From Methylobacterium symbioticum (GTDB lineage: Bacteria; Pseudomonadota; Alphaproteobacteria; Rhizobiales; Beijerinckiaceae): 64,000 nucleotides of DNA. The DNA lies in assembly GCF_902141845.1 (NCBI RefSeq), contig NZ_CABFPH010000009.1:37480-101479 (forward strand), in the 5' to 3' direction. The position numbers and the translations under genes are program-made. A model generated the notes under the pieces. It saw nothing but the letters and a program-made list of their open reading frames with translations. It was not told the origin of the DNA and did not search any database. Below are positions 9,084-17,761 of this stretch, one piece after another; positions within the stretch are counted from its first letter, which is position 1, and the number at the start of each line of letters is the position of its first letter.

Positions 9084-10634
9084 TCAGGCGGCGGCCGTGG
9101 GTTCGTCCGCGGGCTCGCGCTGGTATTCGCCCGCCACGAGCTGGCGGCGCAGGAGCTTGCCGACCGGCGATTTCGGGATGTCGGCGACGAAGACGTAGGC
9201 GCGGGGCAGCTTGTGGCTCGGCAGGCCGGCCGCTCGGCAATGCGCGTCGAGGGCGGGGCCGTCGGTGGCGTCCCGGCGCTTGACGAAGGCGGTCACGAGC
9301 TTGCCCCAGCGCTCGTCGGGCAGGCCGACCACGGCGACCTCCGAGACGCTCGGATGGAGGGAGAGGCAGCTCTCGATCTCCACCGGAGAGACGTTCTCGC
9401 CGCCGGTGATGATCATGTCGTCCACGCGGCCGGTGACGAAGATGTCGCCGTCCGGATCGGCGAAGCCCGTGTCCCCGGTGAAGTACCAGCCGCCGCGGAA
9501 GGCCTTCGCGTCGGCCTCGGGGCGGCGCCAGTAGCCCTCGAAGGCCTCGTCGCCGCTGGCGATCACCGCGATCTCGCCCTCCTCGCCCGGAGCGGCGACA
9601 GCCTCCGGGTCCGCGGCGCCGAGCGGCACCACGCGCACCATGGTGTTGAGGCCCGCCCGGCCGGCGGAGCCGGGTTTCGTGGCGGCGTCCTGGTTGATCG
9701 TGAAGGTGTAGACCTCCGACGAGCCGTAATGGTTGACGAAGAGGTCCGGCCGGAACGCCTCGGTGAGCTTGGCGAGCAGGCCGTCCGTCATCGGCGCGCC
9801 GGCAAATCCGAGCTTGCGCACCGAGGCGGTGTCCGTGCCCGCGAAATCCGGATGGTGCACGAGGTCGTGGTAGAGGGTCGGCACGAGGTAGAGGTTCGTC
9901 ACCCGCTCGGCGGCGATCAGGCGGAGCGCCCCGGCCACGTCGAAGCGCGGCAGGCAGATGAAGGCGCCGCCGATCAGCGACATGGCGATGAGCGAGCGCA
10001 CCCCCATCGTGTGGTAGAGTGGCATGACTCCGAGCGTGCGCTCGCCGCGCGCGTAGAGATTCTGCGCCACGTGGGCGAGGGCGGCGGCGCGCTCGGCCCG
10101 GTGGCGGCGGGGCACGCCCTTGGGCTTGGCCGTGGTGCCCGAGGTGTAGAGCATCAGCGAGGTCGCTTCCGCGCCGACGCGGGGCTTGGCGGGGGCCGCC
10201 CCCGGCTGCGCGAGATCGGCGAAGGCGATCGTCCCGGATCCGGTGGTGTGGCCGACCGCGATGCGCGGCAGCGCCCGGGCGGCGGCGCTCGCCCGCACCG
10301 CGGCAGCCGAGACCTCCTCGTAGGCGAGCGCCTTCGCGTCGGAATTCTCGATCGCGAAATCGATTTCGTCGGGCTTGGCGCGCCAGTTGATGGGTGTCAG
10401 CACGATGCCCGCGAACTGGCAGGCCCAGTGCAGCGTCGCCGCCTCCAGCCTGTTCTGCAGCGCCGTGACGAGGTGATCGCCGGGCTCCAGCCCGAGCCGG
10501 CCGAGTCCCGCCACCGTCGCGGAGATCAGCCCGTACCAGTCGGCGTAGGTCAGCCGGGTCTCGCCGTCGACGATGGCGAGGGCCTGCGGATCGCGGGAGA
10601 CGCTCGCGAGGAAGCTGGTGCCGAGGTCAAGCAT
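9084..10634 (-). CDS. hmfD: 2-Furoate-CoA ligase (ANL superfamily)
   Basis: This 516-residue AMP-forming acyl-CoA synthetase has the phosphate-binding loop YTSGTTAKPKG, the YGSSE motif, YFTGD, and a C-terminal SPVGKLLRR carrying the catalytic lysine. It would activate 2-furoate to furoyl-CoA, the first step of the pathway. It overlaps hmfC by eight bases. On its own the sequence only shows an acyl/aryl-CoA ligase; the furoate assignment rests on the complete neighbouring set of hydroxylase subunits, crotonase and permease. Confidence 0.8.
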   Translation of the reverse strand: MLDLGTSFLASVSRDPQALAIVDGETRLTYADWYGLISATVAGLGRLGLEPGDHLVTALQNRLEAATLHWACQFAGIVLTPINWRAKPDEIDFAIENSDAKALAYEEVSAAAVRASAAARALPRIAVGHTTGSGTIAFADLAQPGAAPAKPRVGAEATSLMLYTSGTTAKPKGVPRRHRAERAAALAHVAQNLYARGERTLGVMPLYHTMGVRSLIAMSLIGGAFICLPRFDVAGALRLIAAERVTNLYLVPTLYHDLVHHPDFAGTDTASVRKLGFAGAPMTDGLLAKLTEAFRPDLFVNHYGSSEVYTFTINQDAATKPGSAGRAGLNTMVRVVPLGAADPEAVAAPGEEGEIAVIASGDEAFEGYWRRPEADAKAFRGGWYFTGDTGFADPDGDIFVTGRVDDMIITGGENVSPVEIESCLSLHPSVSEVAVVGLPDERWGKLVTAFVKRRDATDGPALDAHCRAAGLPSHKLPRAYVFVADIPKSPVGKLLRRQLVAGEYQREPADEPTAAA

Positions 10635-11160
10635 GGGCCGTCTCCTCCTGGTTCGCCGCTTGAGTGGATTCGCCGCGCAGGATGGCCGCGGCTTCGAGCG
10701 CCGCCGCGACGATCGGGGCGTAACCGGTGCAGCGGCAGAGATGGCCGCCGATGACCTCGGTCAGTTCCGCGCGGCCCGCGCCGGGCCTGAGGCGCAGATA
10801 GGCGTCGAGGGACATCAGGATTCCGGCGGTACAGAAGCCGCATTGCAGGGCGTGGTGGCGCCGGAAGGCAGCCTGGAGCACGCCGAGGCGGCCGGGCTCG
10901 GGCTCGAGCCCCTCGACGGTGCGCAGGTCGCAGCCCTCGACGCCGACCGCGAGAGTCAGGCAGGCCCGGGCCGGCACGCCGTCGATCGCGACCGTGCAGG
11001 CGCCGCAGACGCCGTGCTCGCAGCCGACATGCGTGCCGGTGAGCCCGAGGCCGTGGCGCAGCGCGTCGGTGAGCAGCGTGCGCGGCTCGACCTCACATTC
11101 GGCGGGCGCCCCGTTCAGGGTAAAGCGCACGCGATGGCGCTGTTGCGCGTCTAGCTGCAT
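10627..11160 (-). CDS. hmfC: Furoyl-CoA dehydrogenase, 2Fe-2S subunit
   Basis: This 177-residue small subunit belongs to the xanthine-oxidase family. A plant-type 2Fe-2S domain has cysteines C47, C52, C55 and C67. A helical domain with QCGFC and HLCRCTGY binds the second cluster near molybdopterin. It passes electrons from the molybdenum site to the FAD subunit. The frame is open far upstream; the ATG at 11160 gives the standard length and overlaps the FAD-subunit gene by ten bases. Confidence 0.87.
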   Translation of the reverse strand: MQLDAQQRHRVRFTLNGAPAECEVEPRTLLTDALRHGLGLTGTHVGCEHGVCGACTVAIDGVPARACLTLAVGVEGCDLRTVEGLEPEPGRLGVLQAAFRRHHALQCGFCTAGILMSLDAYLRLRPGAGRAELTEVIGGHLCRCTGYAPIVAAALEAAAILRGESTQAANQEETAHA

Positions 11161-11987
11161 CGGAGGCTGTCCTGTCGCGCTTGGTCCAGCACCCGGCGTC
11201 CGAGCTGACGCACGAGGTCGCGGCGGTACCGGGCGGTGGCATGGAGATCCTCGCCCGCGCCGAGTTCCCAGGCGAAGGCGTTCAGGGCGTCGTCGAGGGC
11301 GGAGCCGTCGAGGAGGGGGAAGTCGCGGGCGGTCGGCCGGTCGGCGACGCCGCCGACCGCGAGCCGCATGCGCCGGGCATCCACCACGGCGGCGCAGGCG
11401 ACGATGGCGAAGTCGCCGTGGCGGCGCCCGACCTCGGCGAAGGCGTACCCGGTCCCCGCTGCGCGGGTCGGGTAGGCAATCGCCTCGATCAGCTCGTCGT
11501 CGCCGCGCTCTGTCACCATCATGCCGGTGAAGAAGTCCTCGGCACGCACGCTGCGGCGGCGCTTGCGCGAGCGGAGCCGAACCTCGCCCTCGAGCGCCAC
11601 GAGACAGAGCGGGATCTCGGCGCTCGGATCGGCATGGGCGACCGAGCCGCACAGGGTGCCCCGCGCCCGCGTCTGGACGTGTCCGACCCAGGGGAGGGCC
11701 GCGGCGAGCAGCGGCAGGTCGTCGGCTAGGCCGGGCCGGTCGAGCAGGATCGCCTGGCGGACGCCGGCCGGGATCACGAGCGCGCCCCGCTCCGGCACCG
11801 GCTCGCGCAGGGCCTCGATCCGCATCACGTCGATGAGCATCGCGGGCTTGGTCAGCCGCATGTTCAGCATCGGCAGGAGCGACTGGCCGCCCGCCACGAT
11901 CCGGGCCTCGGCGCCGTGCCGGCCGAGGGCCTCGAGCGCTTCGTCGAGGCTCGCCGCGCGGAGATAGCCGAAGGGTGCGGGCTTCAT
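11151..11987 (-). CDS. hmfB: Furoyl-CoA dehydrogenase, FAD subunit
   Basis: This 278-residue medium subunit of a xanthine-oxidase-type hydroxylase has the FAD-binding loops AGGQSLLPMLNMRL near residues 33-46 and the TRARGTLCGSVAHADPSAE region around 105-123. A CO-dehydrogenase flavoprotein C-terminal domain follows. It starts four bases inside the large-subunit gene (ATGA overlap), so the three subunits are translationally coupled. Confidence 0.87.
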   Translation of the reverse strand: MKPAPFGYLRAASLDEALEALGRHGAEARIVAGGQSLLPMLNMRLTKPAMLIDVMRIEALREPVPERGALVIPAGVRQAILLDRPGLADDLPLLAAALPWVGHVQTRARGTLCGSVAHADPSAEIPLCLVALEGEVRLRSRKRRRSVRAEDFFTGMMVTERGDDELIEAIAYPTRAAGTGYAFAEVGRRHGDFAIVACAAVVDARRMRLAVGGVADRPTARDFPLLDGSALDDALNAFAWELGAGEDLHATARYRRDLVRQLGRRVLDQARQDSLRCS

Positions 11988-14950
11988 GCCGAGATCCCCA
12001 GTCGGGCGAGGAGGCGGCGCAGCCAGCCCGGGCCGCTCCCAGAGCCGCCCGCCCGCCGCGCGAGGGCCGAGAAGAAGCCGCCGATGATGACGCGAGCCGC
12101 CCCGTCGAGCAGGCGCCCGCCCACCGCCGCGACCTTGCCGCCGACCGCCGCCTCGTAGCGGTAGCCGATGCGGGTGCCGCCGGACCCGTCCGGTTCCAGG
12201 GTGAGGCGGCCGGTGCCGCCGCCATTACCGAGCGCCCCCGTCACCGAGCCGGCGAGCGTCGCCGCACGCGGTGCATCGAGGTCGGAGAGGCGGATATCGG
12301 CCTTGTAGCGGCCCTTCACCGGACCAACGCCGAGGGTCACGTCGGCGGTGAAATGGGTCTCCGAGAGCCTGCGCACGCCGTGCGCGCCCGGGATGACCGA
12401 GGCGAGGACATCCGGATCGAGCAGCATCGACCAGACCGCCTCGGGCGGAGCGGTGACCGCCGCCGTGCCCTCGCCGCGCAGGGTGCGGTCGCCCGGCTTG
12501 CCCACGGGCTGGGCCTGGGCGGCGAGGCCAGCGGGGGGCGCCGGCTCGTCGCGGCCGGCGGCGAGGCCCGCGAGCTTGGCCGGGGTCAGCGGCAGGTCGA
12601 TGGCGTCGAGGCCGAGCGCATCCGCCACCGCGTTGGCGAGGCAGACCGGCGTCGACATGCAATTGCCCTCGCCGACGCCCTTGGCGCCGAGCGGCGTGAA
12701 GGGCGAGGGACTCTCCACGTGCAGGACGGTGAGGTCCGGCATCTCCGTCGCGGTCGGGAGCAGGTAGTCGGCGAGCGTGCCGGAAAGGAAGGCGCCGTCG
12801 TCGCCGTAGGCCAGTTCCTCGTAGATGGCCGCGCCGAGCGCCTGCGCGAAGCCGCCGCGCACCTGCCCCTCGACCATGCGGGGATGCAGGATGCGCCCGC
12901 AATCGTGCATGGTGACGTAGCGGTCGATTCCGATCTTGCCGGTGACCGGATCGACCTCGAGCCCGCAGATATCGAAGATGAAGCCGTGGCAGAGCGAGGA
13001 ATTGACCGCATCCGCCTCGTCGGGCGCCGTGAGCTGCGGCGGCGTCCAGAAGGCAGTCTCGCGGATCGGCGTCCCGTCCAGGTCCGGCAGCAGGCCCGGG
13101 GACCAGTGGGCGGTCGCGGCAACGCGCGCGAAGGGCAGGAAGGCGTCCGGGTTCGCGCGGGCGCTGACGCGCCCGCCGGCGAAGACGAGGTCCTCCGCCC
13201 GCACGTTGAGTTGGGCCGCCGCCACCGCCGCGAGCTTGTCCCGCAAGCGCGTCGCCGCCTGATGCGCCACGCCCGCCACCGCGGCGGCGAAGCGGCTCGA
13301 GTAGTTGCCTGAGGCGATCGACCACGCGTCCTTGGCCGTGTCGAGATCGGCCGTGACCCGGACCTGGTCGAGGGCGATGCCGAACACGTCAGCCACCACC
13401 TGCGCCAGCACGGTGCGGTGGCCCTGGCCCTGCGGCACGGAGGCGACCTGCACGGTGACCGAGCCGACCGGATCGAGGGTGATGGTCGCGGTGGCCTGCG
13501 CCCCGTTCTTCGGACCGGCCTTGGCCCGCTCCGCGGCGGTGAGAACCGTGGTGATGTAGCCCATGTTCGAGACGCTGGGCTCGACCGCGGCGGTGTAGCC
13601 GATCCCGTAGAGCCGCCCCTCGGCACGGGCGGCGTCCCGGCGCCGGACGAGCTCGGCGAGGCCGCCGTCGCGGGCCGCCACGTCGAGGGCGTGCTGGTAG
13701 TTGCCCGAATCGTAGAGCGCGCCCGTCGCCGTCCGGTAGGGGAAGGCGTCCGCCGGGATCAGGTTGCGGCGGATCACCTCGAGCGGATCGAGGCCGAGCG
13801 TGACGGCGATGCGCTGCATCAGCCGCTCCAGGGGATAGTAGACCTGCGGGCCGCCGAAGCCGCGCACCAGCCCGGTCGGCGTCTTGTTGGTCAGCACCAC
13901 CCGGTTGCGCATCCGCACGTGCCGGATCGCGTAGGCGCCGGTCATGTTGCCGTGCATCCGGTAGAGCGTGGCGGGCTCGGGCGCGCGCAGATAGGCGCCG
14001 CAATCCTCGATCTGGTCCCAGTCGAGGGCCGCGACCCGGCCGTGCTCGTCGAAGGCGGCCGTCAGCGTGGTGACGCGGTTGGTCGCCGAGACCGAGGCCG
14101 CGAGGTGCTCGAGCCGGTCCTCGATCCATTTGACCGGGCGCCCGGACTTGCGGGACGCGGCCGCGATCAGGACGGCGTAGGGCGCGACGCCCTGCTTCAC
14201 GCCGAAGCTGCCGCCGGAATCGGGGGGCGTGCGCAGGCGCAGGCGGTTGCCCGGCACCTTCAACGCCCGGGCGACCACGGCGTGGATGCTGAACGGCCCC
14301 TGGAAGTTGGCGAGCACGTCGTAGCTGTCGTCGGTGGGGTCGTAGGAGGCGACGACGCCGTAGGTCTCCATCGGAGAGCCGGTGTTGCGCGGGTAGCGGA
14401 CCGTCACCGACAGGGTATGCCGGGCGTTCGCGAAGGCCGTCTCGGGATCGCCGTAGCGGAAGGCGCGGTCGCTGACTTGGTTGGCGCCGACGCCGTCGTG
14501 CAGCACGGGTGCATCGGCCGCGAGGGCGGCGAGCGGATCGACCACGGCGGGACGCTGCCGGTAATCGACCTCGATCAGGTCGCAGCCGTCCTCGGCGATG
14601 TAGCGGTCCGTCCCCAGGACGATGGCGACCGGCTCGCCGACATAGCGCACCCGGTCGACCGCGATGGCGCGGGCATCCACCGCCGCGCGCACGGCCGGGA
14701 CGAGGCCCGCGGTGATGTCGAGGAGGTCGCGCCCGGTGAGCACAGCCGCCACGCCCGGTAGCGCCTGCGCCGCGGCGGCGTCGATCCCGAGGATGTCGGC
14801 GTGGGCGTGGGGCGAGCGCAGGATCGCCGCGTGCAGCGTGCCCGGCCTCGTGCCCAGATCGTCGATGTAGCGCCCGCGCCCCGACAGCAGGCCCGCGTCC
14901 TCGACGCGCTCGACCGACCGTCCGACGAACGGGATGTGCTCGATGCCCAA
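11984..14950 (-). CDS. hmfA: Furoyl-CoA dehydrogenase molybdopterin large subunit with C-terminal CoxG/SRPBCC domain
   Basis: This 988-residue protein is about 200 residues longer than the usual large subunit. Residues 1 to about 780 form the two aldehyde-oxidase/xanthine-dehydrogenase domains, with GGSFGVKQG and the catalytic-glutamate motif GVGEGN near the end. From about 790 a separate domain follows with PPEAVWSMLLDPDVL and IPGAHGV, typical of the CoxG/SRPBCC lipid-binding fold, ending in a basic tail. The enzyme would hydroxylate furoyl-CoA at C5. CoxG links CO dehydrogenase to the membrane, so the fusion may localise this enzyme there (inference). Confidence 0.83.
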   Translation of the reverse strand: MGIEHIPFVGRSVERVEDAGLLSGRGRYIDDLGTRPGTLHAAILRSPHAHADILGIDAAAAQALPGVAAVLTGRDLLDITAGLVPAVRAAVDARAIAVDRVRYVGEPVAIVLGTDRYIAEDGCDLIEVDYRQRPAVVDPLAALAADAPVLHDGVGANQVSDRAFRYGDPETAFANARHTLSVTVRYPRNTGSPMETYGVVASYDPTDDSYDVLANFQGPFSIHAVVARALKVPGNRLRLRTPPDSGGSFGVKQGVAPYAVLIAAASRKSGRPVKWIEDRLEHLAASVSATNRVTTLTAAFDEHGRVAALDWDQIEDCGAYLRAPEPATLYRMHGNMTGAYAIRHVRMRNRVVLTNKTPTGLVRGFGGPQVYYPLERLMQRIAVTLGLDPLEVIRRNLIPADAFPYRTATGALYDSGNYQHALDVAARDGGLAELVRRRDAARAEGRLYGIGYTAAVEPSVSNMGYITTVLTAAERAKAGPKNGAQATATITLDPVGSVTVQVASVPQGQGHRTVLAQVVADVFGIALDQVRVTADLDTAKDAWSIASGNYSSRFAAAVAGVAHQAATRLRDKLAAVAAAQLNVRAEDLVFAGGRVSARANPDAFLPFARVAATAHWSPGLLPDLDGTPIRETAFWTPPQLTAPDEADAVNSSLCHGFIFDICGLEVDPVTGKIGIDRYVTMHDCGRILHPRMVEGQVRGGFAQALGAAIYEELAYGDDGAFLSGTLADYLLPTATEMPDLTVLHVESPSPFTPLGAKGVGEGNCMSTPVCLANAVADALGLDAIDLPLTPAKLAGLAAGRDEPAPPAGLAAQAQPVGKPGDRTLRGEGTAAVTAPPEAVWSMLLDPDVLASVIPGAHGVRRLSETHFTADVTLGVGPVKGRYKADIRLSDLDAPRAATLAGSVTGALGNGGGTGRLTLEPDGSGGTRIGYRYEAAVGGKVAAVGGRLLDGAARVIIGGFFSALARRAGGSGSGPGWLRRLLARLGISA

Positions 14951-15056
14951 CGTTCGCTTCCTCGTCCAGGGCTCTTGCTGGCCTGGTCCGAGCAGGATGC
15001 ATCGCGTCAGGGGCGGCGGAGGATCCCGTCGCGTCTCAGGACTTACCCAAACGTCT

Positions 15057-15083
15057 CAAAAACGCCGCCGGCGCGCGGCGGCG
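15057..15083 (-). terminator. Rho-independent terminator of the AraC gene
   Basis: On the minus strand a CGCCGCC/GGCGGCG stem directly follows the AraC stop codon and is followed by five T residues. It separates the regulator transcript from the hmfA promoter region. Confidence 0.75.
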
Positions 15084-15084
15084 C

Positions 15085-15939
15085 TCAGGCGAGCAGCGGC
15101 AGCCCGCCGCGGCGCACGATGCCGCGGAAGACGCTCGGCGGAACGCCGACATGGTCGCGGAAGAAGCGCGAGAAATGCGCGGGCGTGGAGAAGCCGAGGC
15201 CGAGCGAGAGATCCGTCAGGCCCTGATCGGTGCCGACGATGGCCCGCACCGCGCGCTCGACCCGGATGGCGTTCTTGAACACGTTCGGCGAGGCGCCGGT
15301 CGTCTGCTCGAACAGGCGATAGAAATGCGCCCGCGAGAGCCCGACCTCCCGGGCAAGCGCATCGATGCCGTCGCCCGTCCCCGGCTCCGCCCGGATCCGG
15401 GCGATGGCCCGCTGCACGCGCCAGTCCCGGCTCCGGCTCGCCGCCCGCAGGGAGGCCCCGGCCTCGCGCCAGGCGGTGAACCGCTCGATCAGGGCGATCA
15501 TCAGCCCGGGCAGCAGGGTCTCGCGGATGTGGTTCGAGTCCGGCGCGTAGACCATCTCGGCTGCGAGGTCCCGGGCGAGCTGCCTGATCCGAGCCGTGAT
15601 GAGGCCGACCGGCTGCTCGAAGAAGCCCGGGGCGCCGCTCGCGGCCCAGTTGTTGCGGAACGATCCGAGCCAGGCCGGCTCGACATAGAGCGCGAGGATC
15701 ATGGCCTTGTCGCGGGCCGGATCGTGCAGGTAGGCGTGCGTCTCCCAGGCGTTGACGAGGACGGCCTGCTCGTCGGTGAGGCGGACGACGCGCTCGCCGA
15801 CCAGAAACTGCGTATCGTCACCCTCGACCTTCAGCAGGACGTGGCAGTGATGATGCGCGTGCCGGACGAGGCCGCGGTCCATGTCGAGCAGGACCACTCG
15901 GCCGAAATCGCCATGGGCAATCTCGAGAGCTTCGGACAT
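15085..15939 (-). CDS. AraC-family transcriptional regulator
   Basis: This 284-residue protein has an N-terminal cupin-like ligand domain with the RHAHHHCHVLLK histidine cluster and two C-terminal helix-turn-helix units (from IDALAREVGLSRAHFYRLFEQ onward, then LSLGLGFSTPAHFSRFFRD). It sits between the leftward furoate operon and the rightward permease/dehydratase pair, so it may control either; cluster logic favours furoate. The ATG at 15939 starts the conserved domain; an ATG at 15981 adds 14 residues. Described Cupriavidus furoate clusters use LysR-type regulators as I recall, so an AraC here would be a different control type. Confidence 0.85.
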   Translation of the reverse strand: MSEALEIAHGDFGRVVLLDMDRGLVRHAHHHCHVLLKVEGDDTQFLVGERVVRLTDEQAVLVNAWETHAYLHDPARDKAMILALYVEPAWLGSFRNNWAASGAPGFFEQPVGLITARIRQLARDLAAEMVYAPDSNHIRETLLPGLMIALIERFTAWREAGASLRAASRSRDWRVQRAIARIRAEPGTGDGIDALAREVGLSRAHFYRLFEQTTGASPNVFKNAIRVERAVRAIVGTDQGLTDLSLGLGFSTPAHFSRFFRDHVGVPPSVFRGIVRRGGLPLLA

Positions 15940-16366
15940 CCGTTCCGAATACCATACCGCCCGAGGAGCAGCCAAACGCATCCCTCCGCTCAGGTCTTTC
16001 CTCTCGCGGGCGCAAGGATCCATCTGGATTCCGGCACCCGGCGGCGTCTCGCCGCCCGACGCTTCGCCTCGGTGGACGCGCCTGCCGCGATCCGGCTGTG
16101 CCGGATTCTGGGCGCATGTCTCGGGACGTTTGGAGCACCTCACACCATTCCCGGCGGCTGTCCTGCTACGCGCCGGTCCATGGTGAGGTCAGACTGCGGA
16201 GCAGCGTCCCGAAGATGCGAAAGGCAGGATTGATGCTCGTGCCGCAATAAACAATCCAAATTTGGCGTTGGACAGCGATACGGGGCTGTTCCACCGATCA
16301 TGCCGAACGAAGGTCTGCCACCGCTCGCATGAGCGCTGAGACGGGCCTCGGCATCGGAGGAACGCG
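15940..16366. promoter_or_regulatory. Divergent intergenic region with a perfect CCAAATTTGG palindrome
   Basis: These 427 bases separate the AraC gene from the rightward permease gene and hold no convincing gene. Near the permease the composition becomes AT-richer. A perfect 10-base palindrome at 16256-16265 lies 101 bases before the permease ATG and could be an operator. A typical SD, GGAGGAACG, precedes the ATG at 16367. Confidence 0.4.
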
Positions 16367-17731
16367 ATGGCTCAAGCAGGGCACGGCTTGAAGAAGACCA
16401 ATGTCAGATACCTCATCCTGGCACTGATCTTCCTCGCAACCACCTTCAACTACGTCGACCGCGCCACCCTGTCGGTGGCCGCCCCTGCGATGCGCGGCGA
16501 GTTCGGCTTCGACGCGATCACGATGGGCCTCGCCTTCTCGGCCTTCGGCTGGGCCTACACGGCGATGCAGGTCCCCGGCGGCTGGGTGCTCGACAAGTAT
16601 GGCGCCCGCCTCGTCTACGGTATCGGCCTGATCCTGTGGTCGGCCTTCACGATGATGCAGGGCCTCGTCCACGTCGTCTCGTTCACCTTCCTGGCGCTGT
16701 TTGCGCTGCGCTTCCTGATGGGCATCGCCGAGTCCCCGGCCTTCCCGGCCAACAGCCGCCTGACGGTGATGTGGTTTCCTACCAAGGAGCGGGCCTTCGC
16801 GACCTCGATCTTCCAATCGGCCCAGTATTTCGCCTTGGCCGTCTTCACCCCGGTGATGACCTGGATCCTGCATGCCCATAGCTGGCAGGCGATCTTCTAC
16901 TGGGCGGGCGGTGTCGGCATCGTGCTCGGCGTCGTCTGGCTGCTCTACGTCCATGAGCCGCGCCACCACCGGGGCGTGAACCAGGCCGAGCTCGACTACA
17001 TCGAGGCCGGCGGCGGCCTGCCGAACATGGGCGACAAGCGCGACCGCATCCGCTGGTCCGAGGTCAAGGCGCTCATCAGCAACCGCATGATGATCGGCAT
17101 CTATATCGGCCAGTTCTGCCTCACCACGATCACGTGGTTCTTCCTGACGTGGTTCCCCACCTACCTGCTCGAAGCGCGGGGCATGTCGATCCTCAAGGTC
17201 GGCCTCGTGGCGGCGATCCCGGCAATCTGCGGCTTCCTCGGCGGACTCGCGGGCGGACTGTGGTCGGATTGGATGCTCCGGCGCGGCTTCAGCCTCACGG
17301 CGGCGCGCAAGCTCCCGATCATCGTCGGCCTGCTGTTCTCCAGCACGATCGTGCTCGCCAACTACGTCCAGTCCGACGTGTTCGTGATCGTGGTGATGAG
17401 CGTCGCCTTCTTCGCCAAGGGCATCGGCAATCTCGGCTGGTGCATCGTCGGCGATGTGTCGCCCAAGCAGATCATGGGCGTCAGCGGCGGCATCTTTAAC
17501 CTCTGCGGCAACCTCGCCAGCATCGTCACACCGCTGGCCATCGGCATCATCGTCAAGGAGATGGGCTCCTTCGACCTCGCCCTCGTCTATATCGGCGTGG
17601 TCGCGCTGATCGGCGCCCTGTCCTACCTCGTCATCGTCGGGCCGCTGAACCGCCTTGAGATCCGCAGCGACGAGCGGGCTGCGGACAAGGCGCCCGTGCT
17701 GCCGCGCGATGTCGGCGCCGCCCGGGCCTGA
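16367..17731 (+). CDS. MFS permease, anion:cation symporter (hexarate/hexonate type)
   Basis: This 454-residue protein has twelve membrane segments. NYVDRATLSVAAPAM in the first segment, a KYGARL loop after the second, and FPANSRLTVMWFP in the fourth to fifth region are hallmarks of the ACS group (GudP, GarP, ExuT, phthalate carriers). It is followed 30 bases later by an enolase-superfamily acid-sugar dehydratase, so it most likely imports that enzyme's aldarate substrate with protons. Confidence 0.86.
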   Translation: MAQAGHGLKKTNVRYLILALIFLATTFNYVDRATLSVAAPAMRGEFGFDAITMGLAFSAFGWAYTAMQVPGGWVLDKYGARLVYGIGLILWSAFTMMQGLVHVVSFTFLALFALRFLMGIAESPAFPANSRLTVMWFPTKERAFATSIFQSAQYFALAVFTPVMTWILHAHSWQAIFYWAGGVGIVLGVVWLLYVHEPRHHRGVNQAELDYIEAGGGLPNMGDKRDRIRWSEVKALISNRMMIGIYIGQFCLTTITWFFLTWFPTYLLEARGMSILKVGLVAAIPAICGFLGGLAGGLWSDWMLRRGFSLTAARKLPIIVGLLFSSTIVLANYVQSDVFVIVVMSVAFFAKGIGNLGWCIVGDVSPKQIMGVSGGIFNLCGNLASIVTPLAIGIIVKEMGSFDLALVYIGVVALIGALSYLVIVGPLNRLEIRSDERAADKAPVLPRDVGAARA

Positions 17732-17761
17732 GCGCCGCAATCCCAACCTCTGGAGGACATC

